In this document: positions 8,786 through 16,630 of the stretch, in pieces | How positions within the stretch are numbered: the stretch's first letter is position 1 | Layout: every line of letters starts with the position of its first letter | Assembly: GCA_002412425.1 (NCBI GenBank) | Contig: DHVB01000029.1 | Span: 1 to 18,940 of the forward strand | Direction of reading: 5' to 3' | Length of the DNA: 18,940 nucleotides | From: Bacteroidales bacterium UBA5219 | GTDB lineage: Bacteria; Bacteroidota; Bacteroidia; Bacteroidales; ML635J-15 | The notes under the pieces: model-generated | What the model was told of the DNA's origin: nothing | Databases searched by the model: none | What the model saw: only the letters and a program-made list of their open reading frames with translations | Program-made: the position numbers and the translations under genes

Positions 8786-11212
8786 ATGAACATTTCTCTT
8801 AATTGGTTGAAAAACTATATAAATATTAGCGACGAACCCGAAACTATTGCAGCAGATTTAACAAGTTTAGGTTTAGAAGTTGGAACCATCACAGAATTTT
8901 CATCTGTAAAAGGTGGATTAAAAGGTCTTGTTGTTGGCGAAGTTTTAACTTGCGAAAAGCACCCAAATGCTGATAAGCTTAGCCTTACAACTGTTGATAT
9001 TGGTTCTGGAGAAATTCAAAAAATTGTTTGTGGAGCTCCTAATGTTGCTGCTGGACAAAAAGTTATAGTTGCAACTGTTGGAACAACTTTATATTCTGGT
9101 GATGAAGCTTTTACAATAAAAAAAGCAAAAATTCGTGGCGAAGAATCGAATGGAATGATTTGTGCCGAAGATGAAGTTGGAATAGGAAGTTCACATGCAG
9201 GAATTATGGTTTTACCAAGCGATACTCCTGTGGGTTTGCCTGCAAGCGAGTATTTTAATATAGAAGAAGATGTAGTTTTTGAAATTGACCTCACTCCTAA
9301 CCGCATCGATGCTGCAAGTCATATCGGCGTTGCAAGAGATTTGGCGGCTTTTAGAAATATAAAATACAATATTCCAGATGTTTCTAAATTTAAAGTTTCA
9401 AAAAACACTTATTCAATTGATTTAGAAGTAGCAAACCCCGAAGCTTGTCCTCGCTATTCTGGAATTTGCATGGATAACGTAAAAGTTACAGATTCGCCAC
9501 AATGGTTGCAAAATCGCTTAAAAGCAATAGGCTTAAATCCTATAAATAATATTGTAGATGTTACCAACTTCGTAATGTTTGAAACAGGGCAACCTTTACA
9601 TGCTTTTGATGGCGACAAAATTGCAAATAATAAAATTGTAGTTAGAACTGTTGACGAAAATCACAAATTTGTAACTCTTGATGGTGTTGAAAGAAGTTTG
9701 AAATCAAAAGACTTAATGATTTGCAATGCTGTAGAACCAATGTGTATTGCAGGTGTTTTTGGTGGTTTAGATTCTGGAATTTCTAAAAATACTAAAAAAC
9801 TTTTTATTGAGTCGGCTTATTTTAATCCTGGTTGGGTTAGAAAAACCGCTAAAACTCATGGACTTTCAACAGATTCATCATTTAGGTATGAACGTGGTGC
9901 AGATGTAAATATAACACTTTATGCTGCTAAACGTGCAGCTATGCTTATTGAACAAATTGGTGCTGGCGAAATTTCTTCAGAACTTAAAGATGTTTATCCA
10001 AATAAAATTGAAAATAATATTGTTGATTTTTCTTACGAAACTTGCTGTAAACTAATTGGAAAAGAAATTTCAAAATCAGAAATAGACAAAATTTTGACAG
10101 CTTTAGAAATTAAAGTTTTAGAAAGTAAAGGCGATAATTTAAAATTAGAAATTCCTTCTTATAGAGTTGATGTAACACGTGAAGCTGATGTTATTGAAGA
10201 AGTTTTACGAATTTACGGTTACAATAATATCGAAAATCCTGAAAAAGTTTCGTTTTCTGTTCTTAATTCAGAAAAACTTAGTCTTGATAAATTACAAAAT
10301 ACAATTTCTGATTTATTGGTTTCAGATGGATTTAATGAAATTAAATGTAATTCTTTGATTAGTGCAAAATATTTTAATCAAGACGATAAGTCAATTGTTA
10401 GAATTTGCAATCCACTAAGTGCAGATTTGGCAATAATGCGTCCCACTCCTATTATTGGAGGTTTAGAAACAATAGTTTTTAACGTACATCACAAAATTTC
10501 GGATTTAAAATTATTTGAATTTGGACGCACTTACCATGCAAATACTGAAATTGCAGAACTTTCAAAAATTGAAAGATATTATGAATCTAAATTTTTAGCA
10601 CTTTGGATAACTGGAAATAAAGATGTTTTAAGTTGGAATCAAAAGGAAAAACCAAGCGATTTCTTTACTTTAAAATCTTATGTTATAAAAATTACAACTC
10701 GTCTTGGAATCGATTTGGTAGAACTGAATGAAGACTTTGTTTCAGACTCAAATTTTGAATATGCTTTGCAGTATAAATACAAAGAAATTGTTTTTTGCAG
10801 TTTTGGAAAGTTGAATGCTAAATTAGCGAAATCAACAGATTGCGATAAAGATGTTTTTTATGCAGAAATTAATTGGGATTTAGTAAAAGAACTTGTTGCT
10901 AAAAACAAAATTTCATATAAATCTATCTCAAGATTTCCAACTGTAAAACGCGATTTAGCCTTAGTAATTGATAAAAACATAAGTTACAAACAAATGGTTG
11001 ACTTAGCTAAAAAAACCGAGCCAAATTATATTAGCGAAGTTAATTTATTTGATGTTTACGAAGGCAAAAACATAGAACAAGGTAAGATTTCCTATGCTTT
11101 AAGTTTTAGTTTAGATGACCACGAGAAAACAATGACTGACAAGCAGATAAATAAAATAATGGAAAGACTTATTAAGGCGTTTGAAACAGAACTAAATGCT
11201 ATACTCAGATAA
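8786..11212 (+). CDS. pheT: Phenylalanine-tRNA ligase beta subunit
   Basis: The beta chain of the (alpha-beta)2 phenylalanyl-tRNA synthetase, which charges tRNA-Phe in the cytoplasm. It binds tRNA and edits mischarged Tyr-tRNA-Phe. At 808 residues it has the full bacterial domain set. An EMAP-like tRNA-binding domain covers about residues 45-155 (EVLTCEKHPNADKLSL). DLTPNRIDAASHIGVARDLA lies near 167-186. The B3/B4 editing domain includes NIVDVTNFVMFETGQPLHAF. A B5 DNA-binding-like domain follows, then the catalytic-like core. The ferredoxin-like anticodon-binding domain starts near 715 (SRFPTVKRDLALVID). There is no pheS beside it; in Bacteroidota the alpha subunit gene is usually unlinked. 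Its 3' flank is a repeat-rich spacer with no clear intrinsic terminator. Confidence 0.97.
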   Translation: MNISLNWLKNYINISDEPETIAADLTSLGLEVGTITEFSSVKGGLKGLVVGEVLTCEKHPNADKLSLTTVDIGSGEIQKIVCGAPNVAAGQKVIVATVGTTLYSGDEAFTIKKAKIRGEESNGMICAEDEVGIGSSHAGIMVLPSDTPVGLPASEYFNIEEDVVFEIDLTPNRIDAASHIGVARDLAAFRNIKYNIPDVSKFKVSKNTYSIDLEVANPEACPRYSGICMDNVKVTDSPQWLQNRLKAIGLNPINNIVDVTNFVMFETGQPLHAFDGDKIANNKIVVRTVDENHKFVTLDGVERSLKSKDLMICNAVEPMCIAGVFGGLDSGISKNTKKLFIESAYFNPGWVRKTAKTHGLSTDSSFRYERGADVNITLYAAKRAAMLIEQIGAGEISSELKDVYPNKIENNIVDFSYETCCKLIGKEISKSEIDKILTALEIKVLESKGDNLKLEIPSYRVDVTREADVIEEVLRIYGYNNIENPEKVSFSVLNSEKLSLDKLQNTISDLLVSDGFNEIKCNSLISAKYFNQDDKSIVRICNPLSADLAIMRPTPIIGGLETIVFNVHHKISDLKLFEFGRTYHANTEIAELSKIERYYESKFLALWITGNKDVLSWNQKEKPSDFFTLKSYVIKITTRLGIDLVELNEDFVSDSNFEYALQYKYKEIVFCSFGKLNAKLAKSTDCDKDVFYAEINWDLVKELVAKNKISYKSISRFPTVKRDLALVIDKNISYKQMVDLAKKTEPNYISEVNLFDVYEGKNIEQGKISYALSFSLDDHEKTMTDKQINKIMERLIKAFETELNAILR

Positions 11213-11220
11213 AAGTAAAT

Positions 11221-11359
11221 CAGTTAAAAGTTTGTAAAGTTTTAAAGTTCATAAAGTCGGATTTATAACAAAATGTGTCAATTTTTCCTAGACGCGTCAG
11301 CCACTTTTAACTTTTAACACTTCAACTACTTTCAGTGCATCGCTTTTAACTTTCGACTG
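11221..11359. repeat. Composite dispersed repeat block after pheT
   Basis: The block opens with CAGTTAAAAG and closes with the inverted form CTTTTAACTTTCGACTG. Inside are an exact copy of the 17-nt core also found at 87-103 (here 11241-11257) and an inverted copy of a 35-nt module (11317-11351) that matches 14034-14068 at 34 of 35 positions. The 35-nt module contains a small dyad, CACT...AGTG, around CACTGAAAGTAGTTGAAGTG. The block is non-coding. It fills most of the gap between pheT and the convergent lipoprotein gene. Confidence 0.65.
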
Positions 11360-11382
11360 AGTGTGCGTGCCCGCGTATAGCC

Positions 11383-12408
11383 TTAAAAATATGGTCTATA
11401 ATAATCATCGAAAGGGCTTACAAATCCTAAATTTTTAGTGTAAATTCCTCGATGAATAGAATCTAATGTATAGCGATCAAGTTTTTTTGCTCTATAAACA
11501 TTATATCTGCTTGCCATTAGTCCAAAACCATCGTTCAAATTAGTAAATGCAGGTTTATCTTGTGCCAATCCGCTTGAAGGTTCAGTAATGTCCATATAAA
11601 TCATATAATTTTCATCACCAACAACTAAATTATAAACTAAACTTTCTGGCATTTTAACATATCGCTTTGCTCCTTCTCTAGGTGCTGGAATATTAGATTG
11701 TAATAAATTATAAAAAGCTGCAACTGAAAAATATCCGCTAACTTCAGAATTTCCTTCAGTAGTTTTATAGCTTTTTGCTTGTACCCATGGAATTGAATAA
11801 TAAGTTGTATCATCATTATAAACCTCGAAATAATTAAATGTCAGGCACATTTGATAAACTTTACCATTTTCTCCATTATAATATCTATATTCTGAATTTC
11901 CGTTATAATGTCGTATTTCAACAGGAAGTGCAGCAACTCCGCTTGGCATAGTAATAGATATTCCAGAAATCAACTCTGTTTCGCCTGTTACAATATGCTC
12001 GCCGTCATTAATATTTACCTCAAGTTTATAAACAGCATCATCTTTCATATCCATTTTTTGACGCCATATAATATTTTTATCATTTGCAAAATAACCTTCC
12101 TCTTTGTCTATCTCTACTGGTTCAAATGTCCAAGTTCTAGTTTTATAAGTATTTACATATTCGTGTATATAAACATCAACTTTTTTATAAAATAATGAAT
12201 CGCTATGCTGTGCCATTTCTGAAGCAGGTTTATTTCCAAGAAAACTTTTATTTACTTTCACATATTGATATTCAGCAGATTGGTCAAGCACACAATACAC
12301 AATAGGAATATCGTCCCATTCTCCATTTACATTTACATCAGTGCTACATGAAAAAATAAATAATAAAAAAAATGAAATTAAGCTAAGAATTATTTTAAAT
12401 CGTTTCAT
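11383..12408 (-). CDS. Outer-membrane-type lipoprotein, DUF4249-like
   Basis: The 341-residue protein begins with a basic, hydrophobic signal peptide ending in a lipobox (FIFSC), with lipidation expected at Cys21, so it is a lipoprotein. The residues that follow (VNVNGEWDDIPIVYCVLDQ) and the mix of beta-rich segments, including a tract resembling the TGETELISGISITMPSG stretch near residue 140, look like the DUF4249 family of Bacteroidota. That assignment is by general resemblance rather than a diagnostic motif. DUF4249 proteins are often encoded beside a TonB-dependent receptor; here there is none, and the neighbours pheT and panB are unrelated. A TAATTTTG that fits the -7 consensus lies at 12438-12445 on the minus strand, without a good TTG partner. 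Function is unknown. Confidence 0.75.
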   Translation of the reverse strand: MKRFKIILSLISFFLLFIFSCSTDVNVNGEWDDIPIVYCVLDQSAEYQYVKVNKSFLGNKPASEMAQHSDSLFYKKVDVYIHEYVNTYKTRTWTFEPVEIDKEEGYFANDKNIIWRQKMDMKDDAVYKLEVNINDGEHIVTGETELISGISITMPSGVAALPVEIRHYNGNSEYRYYNGENGKVYQMCLTFNYFEVYNDDTTYYSIPWVQAKSYKTTEGNSEVSGYFSVAAFYNLLQSNIPAPREGAKRYVKMPESLVYNLVVGDENYMIYMDITEPSSGLAQDKPAFTNLNDGFGLMASRYNVYRAKKLDRYTLDSIHRGIYTKNLGFVSPFDDYYRPYF

Positions 12409-12413
12409 CTTGT

Positions 12414-12421
12414 TATATTTG
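12414..12421 (+). promoter_or_regulatory. Candidate -7 element for panB
   Basis: TATATTTG matches TAnnTTTG fully, 55 bp before the panB ATG. There is no TTG at the expected distance upstream, so support is partial. It lies in the short gap between the divergent lipoprotein and panB genes, only 5 bp outside the lipoprotein start codon. Confidence 0.35.
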
Positions 12422-12476
12422 CAAAAATTTAAAACGTCAAAATTATAAAAATATTTTATACATAAAAAATAAAAAT

Positions 12477-13289
12477 ATGTCTGTTCACAAAGAAATTAAA
12501 AAAATTACTACCAATGTCTTGTTAGAGATGAAGCGTAACAATGAAAAAATTTCTATGCTTACCGCTTATGACTATTCACTTGCAAAAATTGTTGATGCTG
12601 CTGGAATTGATGTTGTTTTAGTTGGAGATTCAGCCGCTAATGTAATGGCAGGTTTTGATTCTACCCTACCAATTACTCTCGATCAAATGATTTATCATGC
12701 TGAGTCTGTTGTAAGAGCCGTAAATAGAGCTTTAGTTGTTGTTGATTTACCTTTTGGCACATACCAAGGAAATTCGGAATTAGCTTTATCTTCTGCTATT
12801 AGAATTATGAAAGAAACCGGTGCAGGTGCTGTAAAATTAGAAGGCGGATTAGAAATTGCTGATTCTGTAAAACGAATTATTTCTGCTGGTATTCCAATTA
12901 TGGGTCATCTTGGTTTAATGCCTCAAAGTATTCATAAATACGGAACTTACACAGTTAGAGCTAAAGAAGAACAAGAAGCTAAAAAATTAATTGAAGATGC
13001 TAAATTTTTAGAAGAAAGTGGTTGTTTTTCTATTGTTCTTGAAAAAATCCCTGCAAAATTAACTCAACAAGTACTTAAAGAAGTTGATATTCCTATTATT
13101 GGAATTGGTGCAGGACCAGCTGACGGACAAGTTTTAGTATTGCACGACATGTTAGGAATTACTCAAGAATTTTCACCACGTTTTTTACGTAGATATGCAA
13201 GTTTAGATAAAATAATGTTAGATGCTGTAAATCAATATATTGAAGATGTAAAATCTACTGATTTTCCTAACGAAAACGAAATTTACTAA
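12477..13289 (+). CDS. panB: 3-methyl-2-oxobutanoate hydroxymethyltransferase PanB
   Basis: PanB makes ketopantoate from alpha-ketoisovalerate and 5,10-methylene-tetrahydrofolate. This is the first committed step to pantothenate and coenzyme A, and the enzyme is a cytoplasmic (beta/alpha)8 barrel. The 270 residues fit the family (E. coli has 264). The metal site is visible as VGDS (Asp51) and VVVDLPFGTYQ (Asp90), with a further ligand Glu122 in AVKLEGG. The likely catalytic Glu189 is in IVLEKIPA, and MGHLGLMPQSIHKYG is a strong family motif. It precedes the pseudouridine synthase gene by 5 bp, so the two are probably one transcript. panC, panD and panE are not in the window. Confidence 0.96.
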   Translation: MSVHKEIKKITTNVLLEMKRNNEKISMLTAYDYSLAKIVDAAGIDVVLVGDSAANVMAGFDSTLPITLDQMIYHAESVVRAVNRALVVVDLPFGTYQGNSELALSSAIRIMKETGAGAVKLEGGLEIADSVKRIISAGIPIMGHLGLMPQSIHKYGTYTVRAKEEQEAKKLIEDAKFLEESGCFSIVLEKIPAKLTQQVLKEVDIPIIGIGAGPADGQVLVLHDMLGITQEFSPRFLRRYASLDKIMLDAVNQYIEDVKSTDFPNENEIY

Positions 13290-13294
13290 CTTAC

Positions 13295-13978
13295 ATGCAC
13301 AAACAACTTGAAATAATTTACGAAGACAATCACATTATTGCAGTAAACAAGCGAGCTTCACAGATTGTTCAAGGCGATAAAACTGGCGACAGAGCACTTT
13401 CTGAGCTTGTAAAGGAGTTTTTAAAAGAAAAATACTCTAAGCAAGGAAATGTTTATTTAGGTTTGCCACATCGCTTAGATAGACCTGTGAGTGGTGTTGT
13501 GTTATTTGCCAAAACATCAAAAGCTTTAACTCGATTAAATGCTATTTTTAAATCTGCTAGTGTACAAAAAACTTATTATGCGATAGTAGCTAATCCGCCT
13601 GCAAAAACAGAAGATAAATTAATTGATTATATTTATAGGAATACAAAGCAAAATAAGTCTTATGTGGTTGACAGCAGCAATCAAGAAGCAAAAAAAGCAA
13701 TTTTAGAATATAAATTAATCGCAAAATCAGAAAGATATTATTTATTAGAAATAAATCTTATTACTGGACGGCATCATCAAATTAGGGCTCAGTTAGCAAA
13801 TATGGGCTGTCCTATTCGTGGCGATTTAAAATACGGTTATCCACGCTCAAATAAAAATGGTGGTATAAATTTACACTCAAGAAAAATTAGTTTTATACAT
13901 CCTGTGCAAAAAGAAGAAATAACCATTACTGCCCCATTTCCTGAAGAAAAAATATGGACTATTTTTAATATTAGTTAA
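13295..13978 (+). CDS. RluA-family pseudouridine synthase
   Basis: A cytoplasmic enzyme that isomerises uridine to pseudouridine in rRNA or tRNA. The catalytic motif HRLDRPVSG is present, with the essential aspartate at Asp62. GRHHQIRAQLANMGCPIRGD, near the C-terminal third, is the other family signature. At 227 residues there is no N-terminal S4 RNA-binding domain. The protein starts almost at the catalytic fold (LEIIYEDNHIIAVNKR), like the short RluA-type enzymes. Which uridine it modifies cannot be told from sequence alone, so no symbol is given. It is tightly linked to panB (5 bp gap), probably for co-expression rather than a shared pathway. Its stop codon lies at the beginning of an AGTTAAAA repeat, as at tsaD. 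Confidence 0.93.
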   Translation: MHKQLEIIYEDNHIIAVNKRASQIVQGDKTGDRALSELVKEFLKEKYSKQGNVYLGLPHRLDRPVSGVVLFAKTSKALTRLNAIFKSASVQKTYYAIVANPPAKTEDKLIDYIYRNTKQNKSYVVDSSNQEAKKAILEYKLIAKSERYYLLEINLITGRHHQIRAQLANMGCPIRGDLKYGYPRSNKNGGINLHSRKISFIHPVQKEEITITAPFPEEKIWTIFNIS

Positions 13979-14068
13979 AAAACATCAGTTAAAAGTCGAA
14001 AGTTAAACCACAAAAGACACAAAAGGGCACAAAAGTTAAAAGCGATGCACTGAACGTAGTTGAAGTGT
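13975..14068 (+). repeat. Dispersed repeat modules after the pseudouridine synthase gene
   Basis: This is the first part of a 539-bp gap without genes. AGTTAAAA begins inside the stop codon, CAGTTAAAAGTCGAAAGTTAAA follows at 13986-14007, then three CACAAAAG octamers at 14009-14016, 14018-14025 and 14028-14035. The segment ends with the 35-nt module at 14034-14068, whose inverted twin is at 11317-11351. The piecemeal structure suggests several short mobile or copied units laid end to end. Confidence 0.65.
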
Positions 14069-14074
14069 CGAACC

Positions 14075-14237
14075 GAGCTTGCGAGCTCACCGAAGGTAAA
14101 GTATTGTGTTGCCCTTACGGGCAAAGCAAATCAGTTAAAAGTTAAAAGTAGCTTGCGGATTCGGCTTTACTTTTTTTTATAAACTTTTAACTGTATTGGC
14201 TTCACCTACGATTAATTACATGTTGTCCTACGGACAA
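14075..14237. repeat. Cluster of mini-palindromes
   Basis: Four compact dyads lie in 163 bp. GAGCT-TGCG-AGCTC is at 14075-14088. TTGCCC-TTAC-GGGCAA is at 14109-14124. A 12-bp perfect inverted repeat, CAGTTAAAAGTT (14132-14143) with AACTTTTAACTG (14182-14193), encloses a further AAAAGTA/TACTTTT pair. TTGTCC-TAC-GGACAA is at 14223-14237. None has the U-tract position needed for the gene upstream except, weakly, the third. They look like dispersed short hairpin elements rather than gene signals. Confidence 0.6.
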
Positions 14238-14295
14238 GCCTGTTAAAGTATAAAAATATTGTTCTAAAGCAGTAGTAGATATTGTAGTCAATTAA

Positions 14296-14441
14296 GGTGT
14301 TTTAGAAGTATTCAAATGCAAGGCGTCTGAGATTGAGAACGAAGGAGCGTACAAGAAGCGATGCACTGAGCAAAGCCGAAGTGTACGTGACTGAGTTTGA
14401 ATATCGAAAGCAACGAATCAGTTGGATACTTATAAAACACC
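14296..14441. mobile_element. 146-bp element with terminal inverted repeats (MITE-like)
   Basis: The ends GGTGTTTTAGAAGTATTC (14296-14313) and GAATACTTATAAAACACC-like sequence (14424-14441, read inward on the other strand) pair over 18 positions with one mismatch and one G-T pair. The centre holds a second inverted pair, CGTACA (14348-14353) with TGTACG (14382-14387). It also holds a diverged copy of the AGCGATGCACTGA...GAAGTGT module (14357-14384). There is no open reading frame. The size and symmetry fit a miniature inverted-repeat element. No clear target-site duplication is seen at its edges. It lies just beyond the rpsA terminator. Confidence 0.55.
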
Positions 14442-14454
14442 GCCCCTTATAATA

Positions 14455-14494
14455 AAAAAAAGTTGGACAGAAAAATATCTATCCAACTTTTTTT
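14455..14494. terminator. Bidirectional intrinsic terminator downstream of rpsA
   Basis: AAAAAAAGTTGGA (14455-14467) pairs perfectly with TCCAACTTTTTTT (14482-14494) over 13 bp around a 14-base loop. The A- and T-tracts at its ends let it work in both directions. It lies 23 bp beyond the rpsA stop, so its main role should be ending rpsA transcripts. It could also stop plus-strand read-through from panB. Confidence 0.88.
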
Positions 14495-14517
14495 AAATGT
14501 TATATCAAGTCAAATTA

Positions 14518-16425
14518 TTATTTTTTAGTTTTCTTTTCTTTTTCTAATAATTCTTCTTTAATAGCAGCTAAGTCGGTAACGTCTCCAAGAGTTGTTTTCT
14601 CAATTTTATTTTCGATTTGAGCTTTAGTTCTTTTTGTTGTTTTTTCGCCTTTAGCTTTTTTGCTTTCTGCTTCTTTTTCTTTATTCAAGTCTTCATAAAT
14701 TCTTGAGTGAGAAACGAAAATTTTCTTAGAATCTTTATTAAATTCAATAACTTTGAAATCTAATTTTTCTTCAATTTTAGCTGAGCTACCGTCTTCTTTA
14801 ATCAAGTGTTTTGGAGTAGAGAAACCTTCAACACCATAAGGAAGAGCAATGATAGAACCTTTATCGCTCATTTCAACTATTGTACCTTCATGTATAGAAT
14901 CAATAGTGAAAATAGTTTCGAATACTTCCCAAGGATTTTCTTCTATTTGTTTGTGTCCTAGGCTTAAACGGCGATTTTCTTTATCTATTTCAAGAACTAC
15001 AACTTCTAATTCAGCACCTATAGTAGTAAATTCTGCTGGGTGTTTAATTTTCTTAGTCCATGATAAGTCTGAAATATGCACTAAACCATCAACTCCTTCT
15101 TCTAATTCAACAAATATTCCAAAATTAGTAAAGTTACGAACTTTTGCTGTTTGTTTTGTTCCTATGTTAAATTTAGTTTCAATGTTTTCCCATGGATCTG
15201 GGTGAAGTTGTTTAATTCCTAAAGACATTTTGCGTTCTTCGCGGTCTAAAGTTAGAATAACAGCTTCGATATCATCACCAACTTTCATAAATTCTTGAGC
15301 AGAACGTAAGTGTTGCGACCACGACATTTCTGAAACGTGGATTAAACCTTCAACACCAGGAGCAATTTCTATAAATGCTCCATAGTCTGCTAAGACAACA
15401 ACTTTACCACTAACTTTATCACCAACTTTCAAATTAGCATCTAGAGCATCCCATGGATGTGGTGTTAATTGTTTTAGACCTAAAGCAATACGTTTTTTAT
15501 CTTCGTCAAAATCAAGAATTACCACTTGAATTTTAGAATCAAGACTTACAATTTCTTCTGGATGAGTTACACGTCCCCAAGATAAGTCTGTAATGTGGAT
15601 AAGTCCGTCAACGCCACCTAAGTCAATAAATACGCCGTAGCTTGTAATATTTTTAACAATACCTTCAAGAACTTGTCCTTTTTCTAATTTAGCAACAATT
15701 TCTTTCTTTTGTTCTTCAAGTTCAGCTTCGATAAGGGCTTTATGTGATACGACAACATTTTTAAATTCTTCGTTGATTTTCACAACTTTAAATTCCATTG
15801 TTTTACCAACATAAACATCATAATCACGAATAGGCTTAACATCAATTTGAGAACCAGGTAAGAAAGCTTCGAGTCCAAATACGTCAACAATCATACCGCC
15901 TTTAGTTTTACATTTAATATAACCTTTAACGATTTCATCATTGTCGTGAGCTTCGTTAACGCGATCCCAAGATTTAAGAGATTTTGCTTTTTTGTGAGAT
16001 AAAATTAGTTGACCATCAATGCTTTCCATATTTTCTACAAATACTTCAACTTTATCACCTACTTTAATTTCTGTTTCGGTTCTAAATTCGTTTGCATTAA
16101 TGATACCTTCAGATTTGTAGCCAATGTTTACAACAACTTCGCGTTTGTTGATTGCTACAACAGTACCCATAACAACTTCTCCTTCTTCGATTAGCTTAAA
16201 AGTATTATTGTATAATTCTTCTAATTTTGCACGCTCTTCTTTGGAGTAAGCATCATCTTTTTTACCAATTAAATCCCAATTGAAATTTTCAATAGGTTTA
16301 ATTTCGGGTTTTGCTTTTTCTTCAGCTACTACAGTTTCTGTGTTCGCCTCGTTTTTAATTTCGTGATTTTGAACTTCTTCTGTTTTTTGTGATTCAACAT
16401 TCACATTGTCATTAATTTCTGTCAT
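14518..16425 (-). CDS. rpsA: 30S ribosomal protein S1
   Basis: bS1 binds mRNA at the 30S subunit and helps start translation, a role of special interest in Bacteroidota, where genes lack Shine-Dalgarno sequences. The 635-residue protein has six S1 (OB-fold) domains at about residues 82-145, 164-228, 250-318, 335-405, 422-491 and 507-575. Domains 3 to 5 carry the classic signature, for example YGVFIDLGGVDGLIHITDLS and YGAFIEIAPGVEGLIHVSEM. Domains 1, 2 and 6 are diverged, as usual. An acidic N-terminal extension of about 75 residues (rich in Glu) and a Lys/Glu-rich tail of about 55 residues, ending KEKKTKK, make it longer than the 557-residue E. coli protein. It is transcribed alone, between a consensus promoter and a strong terminator. 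Confidence 0.96.
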   Translation of the reverse strand: MTEINDNVNVESQKTEEVQNHEIKNEANTETVVAEEKAKPEIKPIENFNWDLIGKKDDAYSKEERAKLEELYNNTFKLIEEGEVVMGTVVAINKREVVVNIGYKSEGIINANEFRTETEIKVGDKVEVFVENMESIDGQLILSHKKAKSLKSWDRVNEAHDNDEIVKGYIKCKTKGGMIVDVFGLEAFLPGSQIDVKPIRDYDVYVGKTMEFKVVKINEEFKNVVVSHKALIEAELEEQKKEIVAKLEKGQVLEGIVKNITSYGVFIDLGGVDGLIHITDLSWGRVTHPEEIVSLDSKIQVVILDFDEDKKRIALGLKQLTPHPWDALDANLKVGDKVSGKVVVLADYGAFIEIAPGVEGLIHVSEMSWSQHLRSAQEFMKVGDDIEAVILTLDREERKMSLGIKQLHPDPWENIETKFNIGTKQTAKVRNFTNFGIFVELEEGVDGLVHISDLSWTKKIKHPAEFTTIGAELEVVVLEIDKENRRLSLGHKQIEENPWEVFETIFTIDSIHEGTIVEMSDKGSIIALPYGVEGFSTPKHLIKEDGSSAKIEEKLDFKVIEFNKDSKKIFVSHSRIYEDLNKEKEAESKKAKGEKTTKRTKAQIENKIEKTTLGDVTDLAAIKEELLEKEKKTKK

Positions 16426-16483
16426 TTTTTAATAAGTTTCTTTAATTTGGTTAGACATTATGTTAATTAAAATTTTTAGAGTG

Positions 16484-16513
16484 CAAAGGTATAGTTTTAT
16501 TTTTAAAAAGCAA
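16484..16513 (-). promoter_or_regulatory. rpsA promoter (Bacteroidota type)
   Basis: On the minus strand TTG (16511-16513), exactly 19 bases, then TACCTTTG (16484-16491) matches TTG-N19-TAnnTTTG at every fixed position. It predicts an rpsA leader of roughly 50 nt, long enough for autoregulation, though no specific structure is evident there. Confidence 0.78.
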
Positions 16514-16600
16514 TAGTTTTTGCAAATAAACTAAAACGCACAAAATCAAGTAATTTCAATTGTTTTATTAAATTTTTGAAAAAACAAATAAAAACTAATC

Positions 16601-16630
16601 AAAAAAAGCCGACAAAAATCGGCTTTTTTT
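16601..16630. terminator. Bidirectional intrinsic terminator
   Basis: AAAAAAAGCCGA (16601-16612) pairs perfectly with TCGGCTTTTTTT (16619-16630) over 12 bp around the loop CAAAAA. On the minus strand it lies about 90 bp after the stop of the DUF5618 gene and should end that transcript before the rpsA promoter. It marks the boundary between the housekeeping genes and the accessory genes on the right. Confidence 0.88.

Noticed and set aside
14009..14035. Three CACAAAAG octamers considered as a CRISPR-like array
   Set aside because: Spacers are only 1-2 bases long and the repeats are low complexity. There are no cas genes.
13979..14517. Possible hidden gene or RNA gene in the 539-bp gap
   Set aside because: Reading frames are short and broken by stops. 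The sequence is explained by repeats, mini-hairpins, the 146-bp element and a terminator. No tRNA cloverleaf is visible.
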